A stretch of DNA of 64,000 bases from UBA6168 sp039819485 (GTDB taxonomy: Bacteria > Bacteroidota > Bacteroidia > Chitinophagales > Saprospiraceae): assembly GCA_039819485.1 (NCBI GenBank), contig JBCBRY010000026.1, positions 1-64,000 on the forward strand, written 5' to 3'. The translations under genes were made by a program, and so were the position numbers. The notes below the pieces were generated by a model that saw only the letters and a list, made by a program, of their open reading frames with translations, made no database searches and had not been told where the DNA came from. Shown piece by piece: positions 53,311 through 61,130 of the stretch (its first letter is position 1; each line of letters starts with the position of its first letter).

Positions 53311-55851
53311 CTATAACCTCCCCATCTTTATTTTTTCTGGAAAATCAGCAGATTTATCCGACTGTGTTTTTTTGATCACTTTTTCAACGCCACTGGCAAT
53401 TTCCGTCCAGGCCGCATCGTCTCTTATTTTTTTCATCCATTTACCTGGCAAACCCTCTAATTTACTGATCGGCAAATCATCCCACAGGCATTCCCGGATG
53501 CGGATCGGGATCACTACTTTTCTATTTTCCGAATGTGCCTTCAAAGCCGCCTTCAATTCTTTTTCGTGGCAAAATTCAGAGGCGATAAAATCAGCACTTA
53601 TCAAACACAAAACGATATCTGCTTTTTCCAAATTTTCAAAAATTTCTTTTTCCCAATCAGCTCCTCCATCTATCCAGCTGTCATCCCACAAAGTCGCTTT
53701 TTTTAAACGCACCAACGTGGACAGACTTTTGGAAAGTTCATTTTTATACTTTTCATCTTTACGCGCATAGGAAATAAAAATATGGCAAGAAGGCGATGGC
53801 TGTCGATTCTCCGGTGTTTCCACGCCATTCAATAAATCAGCGACGGGAAATCTCTTTTTTAATTTTCCGGAATAGTACGTTGAAACTCCTTCTTCTTCAT
53901 ATCCCAGCAACTCCACGTACTCTACCAATATTTCATTTCCCCGGTGCAATTCCGGCAGCGGTATCCATTCGACCACTTCTAATTTTTGGTAACTGTTATT
54001 TATTTCTTTGATCGTTTCCCGAATGACCGTTAAAAAATCGCGGCGGCGCTCGCCCGATATTTCAATAATTATTTTTCTGCTTTCTTTATCTAAAACAATA
54101 TTGGCGATACTGTTGAACAATAAATGCTCGTGCAGCACCATCCCCGTTTTCCACACCTGATTTTTATAAATATTCTTATTTAATTTCACCATCAACCGCG
54201 GAACAATCGCCGTCGGCAAAAATTCAGGATATTCGACAATAAATCGCAAAACCGCTTCACCTTCTTTAAATTTATAGACATTCTGCTTGGTCGGCAGTAA
54301 TTCGGGAATGATATAATTGTTTGCATTTATCTGGTACGTCAATTCAAATTCCTTCATCATCGCAACGATAAAAAAATACTGGCTTTCCGGAATGTCCAAT
54401 TTTTTCTCACCGGGATTATTTTCAAAATAGCGTTCATCGTTAATTATTTTATCCAAATCATTGATGTCAAATTTCCCTTTATTGTCCGCAACAATTGGAG
54501 AATTAATAATCCGATAAACGGAGTTGGTCAGCCACACCGGATTGAGTACTTGCGTGTTATGCCACCGGAGCTTTTCGTAGTTTAAAACAATGCCCAGATC
54601 ATTTAAAAAGCCCAATAATATTTTTTGTGAAATTTCATCTATCAGGTCATTTTCAATACAGACTTTTTCATATTCTTGGTAGGTAATATAATCCTCCGTC
54701 ATCGCCTGGAAATGTTCTTTTATTAGAAACCAATTTCCCGGAAAAGGGGTATTCCTTAATTCCAGTTTCCATAATTCATTTAAAATATCTTTTTTCAGAA
54801 CACCAACTCCTTTTCCAGATTTACAAGAGATTTTATAATACTTTGAAATATTTGGATATTTTCTGTTCAGGAATTCCCGGTTAACGTCGAAAGAGGGATT
54901 TTCATCTATTTTATTTAAGACAATCAAAACCGGTGCGTTCCCGCCAAAGCTTTCAATATATTTCAACCAATATTCTGCCCTTTCATCTTTTCGGCTATCC
55001 AGCACCAAGACATATACACATCTTTTCGTCAAAAAAAACTGGTGTGTGGAATGCATGATTTCCTGTCCGCCAAAATCCCAGAAATTGACTTTCAGGTTTT
55101 CCCTTTTTATTTTAAATGCTTTTTTGGTGATTCGAATGCCGTGGGTCTGTTTTTCTTTTGCATCAAAATTCTGATCTAATAACCTTTTGACCAAGCTGGT
55201 TTTACCGGAGGCCCCTTCGCCGACGAGGATGACTTTTACTTCGTTGAGGGTTTTGGGGGTTGCTTTTTTTTCTAAGTTTTCTAAGTAGGTGCGGATGGCT
55301 TTATTGCCTTGTTCTATGATTTCGGGAGGAGGAGTAACCAATGGATTGTCTTCCAAATAAATAGATCCGTCATTCATTCCACTTTCTAATCTTAACGTAA
55401 GATTATATTGTAAAATTTTTTTTGGAATTTCTTTTATAAAGTTTTTTTCCAATCTTAATAATTTAAATTTTTTTACATGCCATATGCCCTTAATTTCGGA
55501 TATTTTATTGTTATTCAAGAGAAGGTAGGTGAGTTTTGATAAATTACTCAGTCCTTTTATTTCTGAAATATTATTGCTCGACAGACTTAAATAAAATAAA
55601 TTCCTAAGATTCCCTAACCCTTTGATTTCGGTAATTTGATTTGAATACAAAGTAAGCAATTCTAATTGGGTTAAATCTTCAAGCCACTTTATTTCTGAAA
55701 TATTATTGGAATGTAAATTAATTTTACGTATACCTTTAAGTTCAGATATTTCTTTTGGAATCTCCATTAAACCTAAATGAGATAAATCAAGTTCAGTACT
55801 ATTTGTTTCTTTTGCTTTTTGTATCTTTCTTAAAGCTATTTTTAATGACAT
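53311..55851 (-). CDS. LRR-Roc-COR-TIR protein (ROCO family)
   Basis: 846-aa intracellular protein. N-terminal leucine-rich repeats (~18-160; repeated LTxLxLxxNxISEIKGL units) are followed by a Roc GTPase with P-loop GEGASGKTSLV (~215), WDFGGQE (~260) and LNKIDE (~312), then a COR region (~385-680). The C-terminal TIR domain (~689-820) reads HIFISYARKDEKYKNELSKS, DDSWIDGGADWEKEI, and SEFCHEKEL with the Glu expected in TIR NADases (~763). ATG 55851 (MSLKIALRK) is chosen over the longer non-ATG frame. TIR domains on bacterial STAND or GTPase scaffolds commonly deplete NAD in immune or death responses, so a defence role is plausible but unproven. It has its own leader hairpin. Confidence 0.92.
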   Translation of the reverse strand: MSLKIALRKIQKAKETNSTELDLSHLGLMEIPKEISELKGIRKINLHSNNISEIKWLEDLTQLELLTLYSNQITEIKGLGNLRNLFYLSLSSNNISEIKGLSNLSKLTYLLLNNNKISEIKGIWHVKKFKLLRLEKNFIKEIPKKILQYNLTLRLESGMNDGSIYLEDNPLVTPPPEIIEQGNKAIRTYLENLEKKATPKTLNEVKVILVGEGASGKTSLVKRLLDQNFDAKEKQTHGIRITKKAFKIKRENLKVNFWDFGGQEIMHSTHQFFLTKRCVYVLVLDSRKDERAEYWLKYIESFGGNAPVLIVLNKIDENPSFDVNREFLNRKYPNISKYYKISCKSGKGVGVLKKDILNELWKLELRNTPFPGNWFLIKEHFQAMTEDYITYQEYEKVCIENDLIDEISQKILLGFLNDLGIVLNYEKLRWHNTQVLNPVWLTNSVYRIINSPIVADNKGKFDINDLDKIINDERYFENNPGEKKLDIPESQYFFIVAMMKEFELTYQINANNYIIPELLPTKQNVYKFKEGEAVLRFIVEYPEFLPTAIVPRLMVKLNKNIYKNQVWKTGMVLHEHLLFNSIANIVLDKESRKIIIEISGERRRDFLTVIRETIKEINNSYQKLEVVEWIPLPELHRGNEILVEYVELLGYEEEGVSTYYSGKLKKRFPVADLLNGVETPENRQPSPSCHIFISYARKDEKYKNELSKSLSTLVRLKKATLWDDSWIDGGADWEKEIFENLEKADIVLCLISADFIASEFCHEKELKAALKAHSENRKVVIPIRIRECLWDDLPISKLEGLPGKWMKKIRDDAAWTEIASGVEKVIKKTQSDKSADFPEKIKMGRL

Positions 55852-55915
55852 AATTTCATAATTTTTAATCCAACACAAATATCACCAATAATACGGATTC
55901 CTCCCAAAAGGTAAT

Positions 55916-55945
55916 CGCTAACACCGTTTTAGAACGGTGTTAGCG
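55916..55945 (-). promoter_or_regulatory. 13-bp perfect hairpin in ROCO-TIR leader
   Basis: CGCTAACACCGTT / AACGGTGTTAGCG with a 4-nt loop, 65 bases upstream of the ROCO-TIR ATG. There is no T-run next to it on the minus strand. It could be an operator palindrome or a second stem of the upstream terminator. Confidence 0.55.
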
Positions 55946-55958
55946 CTGCGGGCGGGGC

Positions 55959-55986
55959 AAAAAAATGCCGCCCCAAAAGGGCGGCA
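55959..55986 (-). terminator. Terminator of molybdenum hydroxylase operon
   Basis: On the minus strand, TGCCGCCC / GGGCGGCA with a 5-nt loop is followed directly by seven T. It lies about 40 bases after the stop of the large subunit gene. Confidence 0.9.
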
Positions 55987-56027
55987 CCCATATCATAATT
56001 TATAACGTATCATTTATAACGCATAAA

Positions 56028-58226
56028 TCACCCGAGCACTTCCTTCGCCGTAATGAACGGCTGGTCATACACCCGCGTCCCCGTTGCCCGATAGAGCGCA
56101 TTCGCCAATGCCCCCATGATCGGTGGCAGGGAAGGCTCGCCGAGGCCTGTCGGGTCGATGCCGTTATCGACAAAATAGGTGTCTATTTCGAGTGGTGCTT
56201 CCGAGTGTCGGATGAGACGGTATTTATCAAAATTCGCCTGGTCGGGCTGGCCGTTGGTGAAGGTCATCGCGCTGTACATGGCGTGGCCGATGCCGTCCAC
56301 GATACCGCCCTCGATCTGGTTCTTGGCGGCGATCGGGTTCACGACGATACCGCAGTCGACGGCGCAGTAGACTTTCTTCACGCGCGGTTGGTTGTTCTCC
56401 ATCACCACATCGACGGCCTGTGCAACGTAGGAGTTGTGGCAATAGTAAGCTGAAATGCCCCGGTGGACACCTTCTGCGGTGGAACCGCCGCATTTTTCTT
56501 TCAATAATTTCAACACCCCTGCATAGCGCTCGGCGTCGTAATCATTCTCCTCACCTACGGGATTGGCGATGGCCCGGTCAAACAATTCGAGGCGGAATTC
56601 AATCGGGTCTTTGCCCGCAGCTTCGGCCACTTCGTCGAGGAAGGACTGCTCGGCCCCGGCAATGAAATTGGAGCGGGGTGCCCGCCAGGCCCCCGTAGAG
56701 ATATTGGAATCCTTCTCGTGGTTTTCCGCCAGGTAATTATCGACCGTCCCCGCCGGATAGCGGTTGGCATACACGGGGCTGCCATGTGTACCAGCTCCCC
56801 GCACATGAAAAGCGACCAGGTTGTTATTTTCATCCAGACCAGCCCGGTAAGTCACTTTATAGGCAGGGCGGTAGGTACCCTGTGTCATGTCGTCTTCGCG
56901 GGAATAGATCAGCTTGATCGGGGCACCCATCTTTTGTGAAATAGCGGCAGCTTCTACTGCAAAGTGGCCATAAAGACGGCGGCCAAAACCACCACCCATC
57001 CGGGTCATCATGATGGAGATTTGCTCTTCTTTCATTCCCAACAGACTGGCAACTGATTTGCGTAAATATTCCGGCGTTTGAACCGGACCGATGAGTTCTG
57101 CTTTGTCTGCTTGCACATGGGCGAAAAAGTTCATCGGCTCCATGGTATTATGGGCGAGAAAGGGAGCGCTGTAGCTTCTTTCAATCACCTTGGTTGCTTG
57201 AGCGAACGCTGCGTCCGGATTGCCGTCTTTACGAGCAGCTTCTTTGGGAGCTTTGGCCAGTAGGGCGGTCAACTTGGCCTCATGATCAGCAGAACTTTCT
57301 GCATCACCCGTTTTTTCCCATTCTACTCGCAATGCTTTTTTGGCCTTCATCACCTGCCAGGTGGATTCACCGACAATGGCCACCAACTCCGGAAATGCAT
57401 TCTCATCTGACCACAGTGGTTCGAAGCCTTCCGGCTGGGAATTGAAGGTGATCACGTCCTTGATGCCGGGCATGGCTTTGGCAGCCTCGGCATCCACCGA
57501 CTTCAATTTCATCCCAAATGCGGGTGGATGCTCGATCATGGCGATGAGCATGCCGTCCTCTGAGTAGTCGAGGCCAAATAAGGGCGCCCCCATGGCGATC
57601 TTTTTGCCGTCCACATTGAGGCGGTCGGTACCGATGATCTTATAGTCTTTTGGATCTTTCAATTCGACCTCTTCAGGCACTTCGATGCCACCTGCCGAGG
57701 AGGCAATTTCACCATAACCCATTTGTTGGTTGCTGGCTTTGTGATAGATCACACCGGCATCGGTCGTCAATTCGCCGACAGGTACGGACCATTGCTTGGC
57801 GGCAGCTTCCAGCAACATGCGTCGGGCGGCAGCCCCTGCCATACGGAGGCTGTCCCACCCCTTGCGGATGGACTGGCTGCCGCCAGCCAGTTGGCGTTCG
57901 AAATTAACTGTATCCAGTCCAGCCTGCTCGACCACCACGTTGTTCCAGTCGACATCCAGTTCTTCTGCAATGATCATCGGCATGGATGTTTTTACATTTT
58001 GCCCAATTTCAGGATTGGGTGACATAATGGTAACGACGCCATTTTCGCCTATTTTCAAATAGGCATTCACATCGAACCATTCTTTGGGCATGGCCAATAC
58101 TTCTTCCTCTTTTACTGGTGGCTGGCAAGAAGCAAACCAGCTAAAACCAATTGCCATGCCCCCGCCCACAGCGGCAGAGGTTTTCACGAAAGACCTCCGG
58201 TTGTATTTTATTTTTACTAAAGTCAT
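56028..58226 (-). CDS. Molybdenum hydroxylase large subunit (IorB/aldehyde oxidase type)
   Basis: 732-aa molybdopterin-binding subunit of the xanthine dehydrogenase superfamily, IorB-like. The N-terminus is a Tat signal (NRRSFVKTSAAVGGGMAIG), so it is periplasmic. Cofactor-binding landmarks include GQNVKTSMPMIIAEELDVDW, RMGGGFGRRLYGHFAVEAA, TGAWRAPRSNF and the C-terminal GLGEPSLPPIMGALANAL with the catalytic Glu. It hydroxylates an aldehyde or N-heterocycle using water, passing electrons to the 2Fe-2S subunit encoded just upstream. Substrate unknown. Confidence 0.93.
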   Translation of the reverse strand: MTLVKIKYNRRSFVKTSAAVGGGMAIGFSWFASCQPPVKEEEVLAMPKEWFDVNAYLKIGENGVVTIMSPNPEIGQNVKTSMPMIIAEELDVDWNNVVVEQAGLDTVNFERQLAGGSQSIRKGWDSLRMAGAAARRMLLEAAAKQWSVPVGELTTDAGVIYHKASNQQMGYGEIASSAGGIEVPEEVELKDPKDYKIIGTDRLNVDGKKIAMGAPLFGLDYSEDGMLIAMIEHPPAFGMKLKSVDAEAAKAMPGIKDVITFNSQPEGFEPLWSDENAFPELVAIVGESTWQVMKAKKALRVEWEKTGDAESSADHEAKLTALLAKAPKEAARKDGNPDAAFAQATKVIERSYSAPFLAHNTMEPMNFFAHVQADKAELIGPVQTPEYLRKSVASLLGMKEEQISIMMTRMGGGFGRRLYGHFAVEAAAISQKMGAPIKLIYSREDDMTQGTYRPAYKVTYRAGLDENNNLVAFHVRGAGTHGSPVYANRYPAGTVDNYLAENHEKDSNISTGAWRAPRSNFIAGAEQSFLDEVAEAAGKDPIEFRLELFDRAIANPVGEENDYDAERYAGVLKLLKEKCGGSTAEGVHRGISAYYCHNSYVAQAVDVVMENNQPRVKKVYCAVDCGIVVNPIAAKNQIEGGIVDGIGHAMYSAMTFTNGQPDQANFDKYRLIRHSEAPLEIDTYFVDNGIDPTGLGEPSLPPIMGALANALYRATGTRVYDQPFITAKEVLG

Positions 58227-58232
58227 TTTTTC

Positions 58233-58328
58233 GAAAATTTGAGATTGGAAATCGGGAAAATGGAAATTTGATTTTTAGAAACTGTTCGATCGAAACAATT
58301 TCATATTTCATCATTTCCAATTTTCATT
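58233..58328. repeat. Intergenic inverted repeat of GGAAAT units
   Basis: Left arm 58233-58271 repeats GAAAATTTGA / ATTGGAAAT / GAAAATGGAAATTTGA units. Right arm 58298-58328 carries ATTTCATCATTTCCAATTTT. The palindrome TTCGATCGAA (58284-58293) sits in the loop. It separates the two molybdenum hydroxylase subunit genes. Confidence 0.65.
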
Positions 58329-58788
58329 AACCCATTTTAGAAGCGGCCGTTTTTACTGCGGCACGGATGCGGGTATAAGTACCGCACCGGCAAATATTCC
58401 CGTTCATCGCTGCCGCTATGGTGGCATCGTCTGGATTCGGGTTGTCATTTAACAAAGACGCCGCCGTCATGATCTGACCAGCCTGACAGTAACCGCACTG
58501 TGGTACGTCATGCTCAATCCAGGCTTGCTGGACAGGATGGTCCCCTTTTTCTGAAAGGCCCTCTATGGTCGTAATAGATTTACCTTCCAAATTGGAAATG
58601 GGCAGGTTGCAGGAACGCATGGCCATCCCTTCTACATGGATGGTACAGGCACCGCATTGGGCAATGCCGCAGCCGTACTTCGTGCCGACCAGATCGGCGT
58701 GGTCGCGCAGCACCCACAAGATCGGAGTATCCGGATCGACATCGAACTGCTGTTTTTTTCCGTTGATGTTGAGATTGAAAATTGCCAT
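58327..58788 (-). CDS. Molybdenum hydroxylase 2Fe-2S subunit (IorA type)
   Basis: 153-aa iron-sulfur subunit. The plant-type cluster motif is CGIAQCGACTIHVEG plus RSC, and the second cluster motif is CGYCQAGQIM with ICRCGTYTRI. There is no signal peptide; it is presumably carried across the membrane with the Tat-targeted large subunit. The order small then large subunit is that of iorAB. No FAD subunit gene is nearby, so electrons probably go to a cytochrome or another carrier encoded elsewhere. Confidence 0.95.
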   Translation of the reverse strand: MAIFNLNINGKKQQFDVDPDTPILWVLRDHADLVGTKYGCGIAQCGACTIHVEGMAMRSCNLPISNLEGKSITTIEGLSEKGDHPVQQAWIEHDVPQCGYCQAGQIMTAASLLNDNPNPDDATIAAAMNGNICRCGTYTRIRAAVKTAASKMG

Positions 58789-58821
58789 AGTGAAATTTTA
58801 AGGAAGCAGAAAAGGATTTTT

Positions 58822-58880
58822 TGAGGGGTCAGGGGTCAGGCGAACAAACTGACACCTGACTCCTGACCCCTGACCCCTCA
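58822..58880. repeat. Perfect 19-bp intergenic hairpin of GGGGTCA units
   Basis: Left arm 58822-58840 is TGAGGGGTCAGGGGTCAGG; right arm 58862-58880 is its exact complement. The loop contains a further CACCTGACT unit. It lies upstream of the 2Fe-2S subunit gene, inside the 314-base gap after the intradiol-like lipoprotein gene. The rest of that gap (58881-59102) shows nothing distinct. Confidence 0.9.
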
Positions 58881-59102
58881 CTCAATCCATTTTCAGCAAA
58901 CCCTTGGTGATGGTCAGTGATTAGTTTTTTAGGCCGTTTTGGGGAAACGCTTTTGTGAAAGTTATTTGAAAGGACTGGTTTTACATGAATTAGCGGCCTG
59001 ACAAAGGTATTATTTTTTAAATAAACATACGGCGGACATAAACAGCGGATGGCAGTAAACTGAATTTACCTATTTTGCCCACTCGCTTACTCACCCACTT
59101 AC

Positions 59103-59681
59103 TCATTGCATGATTTCCATGGTCACAAACCCAACCAGCGTACCATCTCCTTTTCTGGAAAGGTCGATTAAAAACTGTTGGTCATTCCTGGCGACGGACT
59201 TCCGGCCCAGGTACCCCGTGTGTTGTTTAAAATGCAAGTCGTATGCTTCGGGGTTTGCCCCAAAAACGGTCGTATGAATGTGCCGGTTATCATCGGAGCT
59301 GCCATAACTCCCCGGCAGGATGGTTTCCAGATAAAACATACCGAGGTCGTTGGTGATTAATTCACCTCGCAGGCGGGCGGTTTTTTCGTCGTCCGGATTG
59401 GACTGCTGATAGTCGCCGGACTGGTCCGTTTGGTAAAAATGGATCAACTGGTTGTTCAACGGGCGTTTGTCGTCGTTCCAGATCAATTTGCCGCAGATGA
59501 CGAGGCGTTCTCCAGGCTCCTCGTCTTTGGCCATTTTCAATTTATTGCGCGGGGCCAGGTTTTTGTAGCCCCTGATCTTGTAATCATTTTTTTCAGTAAT
59601 AGGCGGGATGGTGCGGTCCACCTGGCAGGCGGTAACGAAGAGAATGGAAAGGAACAAAAAAACGGTCGTATTAATTTTCAT
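59103..59681 (-). CDS. Intradiol-dioxygenase-like lipoprotein
   Basis: 192-aa lipoprotein with lipobox FVTAC. The mature part has the intradiol dioxygenase pattern: LVICGKLIWNDDKRPLNNQL, HFYQTDQSGDY, ELITNDLGMFYLETILPGSY, and DNRHIHTTVFG, which keeps the His-x-His iron ligands that the paralogue at 36588 lacks. A tyrosine is present in GMFYLETI. Fold and ligand pattern fit a non-heme Fe(III) enzyme anchored in the envelope; the substrate is unknown. Confidence 0.8.
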   Translation of the reverse strand: MKINTTVFLFLSILFVTACQVDRTIPPITEKNDYKIRGYKNLAPRNKLKMAKDEEPGERLVICGKLIWNDDKRPLNNQLIHFYQTDQSGDYQQSNPDDEKTARLRGELITNDLGMFYLETILPGSYGSSDDNRHIHTTVFGANPEAYDLHFKQHTGYLGRKSVARNDQQFLIDLSRKGDGTLVGFVTMEIMQ

Positions 59682-59723
59682 GTCGCTTTATTTGGTAAAA
59701 TACAAACGGCAAAAAAACAAAAA

Positions 59724-59752
59724 AGCCCGAACCAAATCCAATTGGCCCGGAC
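59724..59752 (-). terminator. Terminator-like hairpin
   Basis: On the minus strand, GTCCGGGCCAA and TTGGTTCGGGC pair with G-U pairs, followed by TTTTTTGTTTTTTT. It would stop transcripts coming from the pirin gene before the intradiol-like lipoprotein gene. Confidence 0.7.
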
Positions 59753-59780
59753 TATTTATTTGCAATATTGACTTCATAAA

Positions 59781-59909
59781 TAAGTGACTGTTCAAAAAAA
59801 ATGACACTTTTCCTTTGTCTGAAAAAGCGTTTTGAGGCTTGGAAATCAAACATTCGCCCAAATAAAAGTGTCATTTTTAGCGCTCCTTATCTTTGTCCAG
59901 GCACTTACT
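59781..59909 (+). repeat. MITE-like element, copy 5
   Basis: From TAAGTGACTG to CAGGCACTTA, giving the clearest terminal inverted repeat of the family. Inner arms AAAATGACACTTTTCC and AAAAGTGTCATTTTTAGCGC. It lies downstream of the pirin gene. Confidence 0.88.
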
Positions 59910-59997
59910 TTATCAAATAATGTGTTTCAGAAATTCCAGCAGGTGCCAGGTGCAAATCTCAGAAAGGAGTGCCTGAGCTGTTTGAAACGCGTATATT

Positions 59998-60879
59998 TTA
60001 ACCCAACTGCATCGGCACGTCCATCAGCAGCACTTTTGCATCTGCATCGGCCACTATCTCAAAACTGTCCGTATCCCACATGCCGAAGCCGTCCCGTTTT
60101 TCGAGCGGCTGCCCGGCAATGGTCACTTTGCCTTCCAGCACAAATGCATAAACACCGTTTCCGTTGCGCTTGATCTGATACGTTTCACGACAGCCCTTTT
60201 CTAAATCGCCCAGATGGAACCAGGCGTCCTGATGCACCCATACCCCTGCGTCGTCAGGAGAAGGGGACAAGACCTGGTAAAGCTTGTTTTTCAGGTGGTT
60301 ATTGTTTAAAGTGATTTGATCGTAACGGGGCGCCACGTTTTTTTGGCGGGGGAACATCCAGATCTGTAGAAATTTCACCTCCTGATTTGCATTCTTGTTG
60401 TATTCGCTGTGATAGATACCCGTGCCGGCACTCATCACCTGCACGTCGCCCTGTCGGATGACGGCCACGTTGCCCATGCTGTCTTTGTGTTCCAGGTCAC
60501 CTTCCAGAGGAATGGAAATAATCTCCATGTTGTCGTGCGGGTGTCTGCCGAATCCCCGGCCAGCCGCCACCCGGTCGTCATTGAGTACCCGCAATACGCC
60601 AAAATGCATTCTTTCCGGATTGCGGTAATTGGCGAATGAAAAGGTGTGGTGGGTATCGAGCCAGCCGTGATTGGCATGCCCCCTGGTATTGGCCTTGTGC
60701 AAAACCGTTTTCATGGTAGTCACCTCTTTGTTCGGCAAATGATTGAAACCGACCTGTTCCATCAGTTTGTCATAAGTGGATTTTTTGATTTCATGGTTAT
60801 TGGCCTTCAAACCACTGGTTCCGGCAGCAATGCCCGCGGCACCAAGCAATGTTTTTTTGATAAAATTTTTTCGATCCAT
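59998..60879 (-). CDS. Pirin-family protein with export-like N-terminus
   Basis: 293-aa protein. From Met56 on it is a typical pirin: HHTFSFANYRNPERMHFG, GRGFGRHPHDNMEII, GTGIYHSEYN, with the metal-binding His residues present, and a C-terminal pirin domain. Pirins are normally cytosolic. Here 55 extra residues precede the domain and start MDRKNFIKKTLLGAAGIAAG, very like Bacteroidetes Tat or Sec leaders, although Arg-Lys replaces the twin Arg. It may be periplasmic. Some pirins have quercetinase activity; others are regulators. Confidence 0.9.
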   Translation of the reverse strand: MDRKNFIKKTLLGAAGIAAGTSGLKANNHEIKKSTYDKLMEQVGFNHLPNKEVTTMKTVLHKANTRGHANHGWLDTHHTFSFANYRNPERMHFGVLRVLNDDRVAAGRGFGRHPHDNMEIISIPLEGDLEHKDSMGNVAVIRQGDVQVMSAGTGIYHSEYNKNANQEVKFLQIWMFPRQKNVAPRYDQITLNNNHLKNKLYQVLSPSPDDAGVWVHQDAWFHLGDLEKGCRETYQIKRNGNGVYAFVLEGKVTIAGQPLEKRDGFGMWDTDSFEIVADADAKVLLMDVPMQLG

Positions 60880-61130
60880 GTTGTTGATAATTGTAAGTTG
60901 ATGATTTCCCGATCTGTGGTACGGGACTTAGCTTCGCTCAAATTGATAGCTGAGAACAAATCGTTAACAGCTGTTACAAAGGTGCTGCCATATAGTTTAT
61001 GTTGAAATGTGAAAATGGTGGTTAGTCATATAGAAATGGCCGAAAGCGTTGCAAAGACAGCCGCTTGTGATTCATTGCTTTATTTCCCATCCTCGTTACA
61101 TTTATTACCTTAGCAGAAAAATTTGGAACC

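Noticed and set aside
53128..53316. 62-aa plus-strand ORF downstream of ROCO-TIR
   Set aside because: Overlaps a probable terminator hairpin and the end of a real gene; no features or start context.
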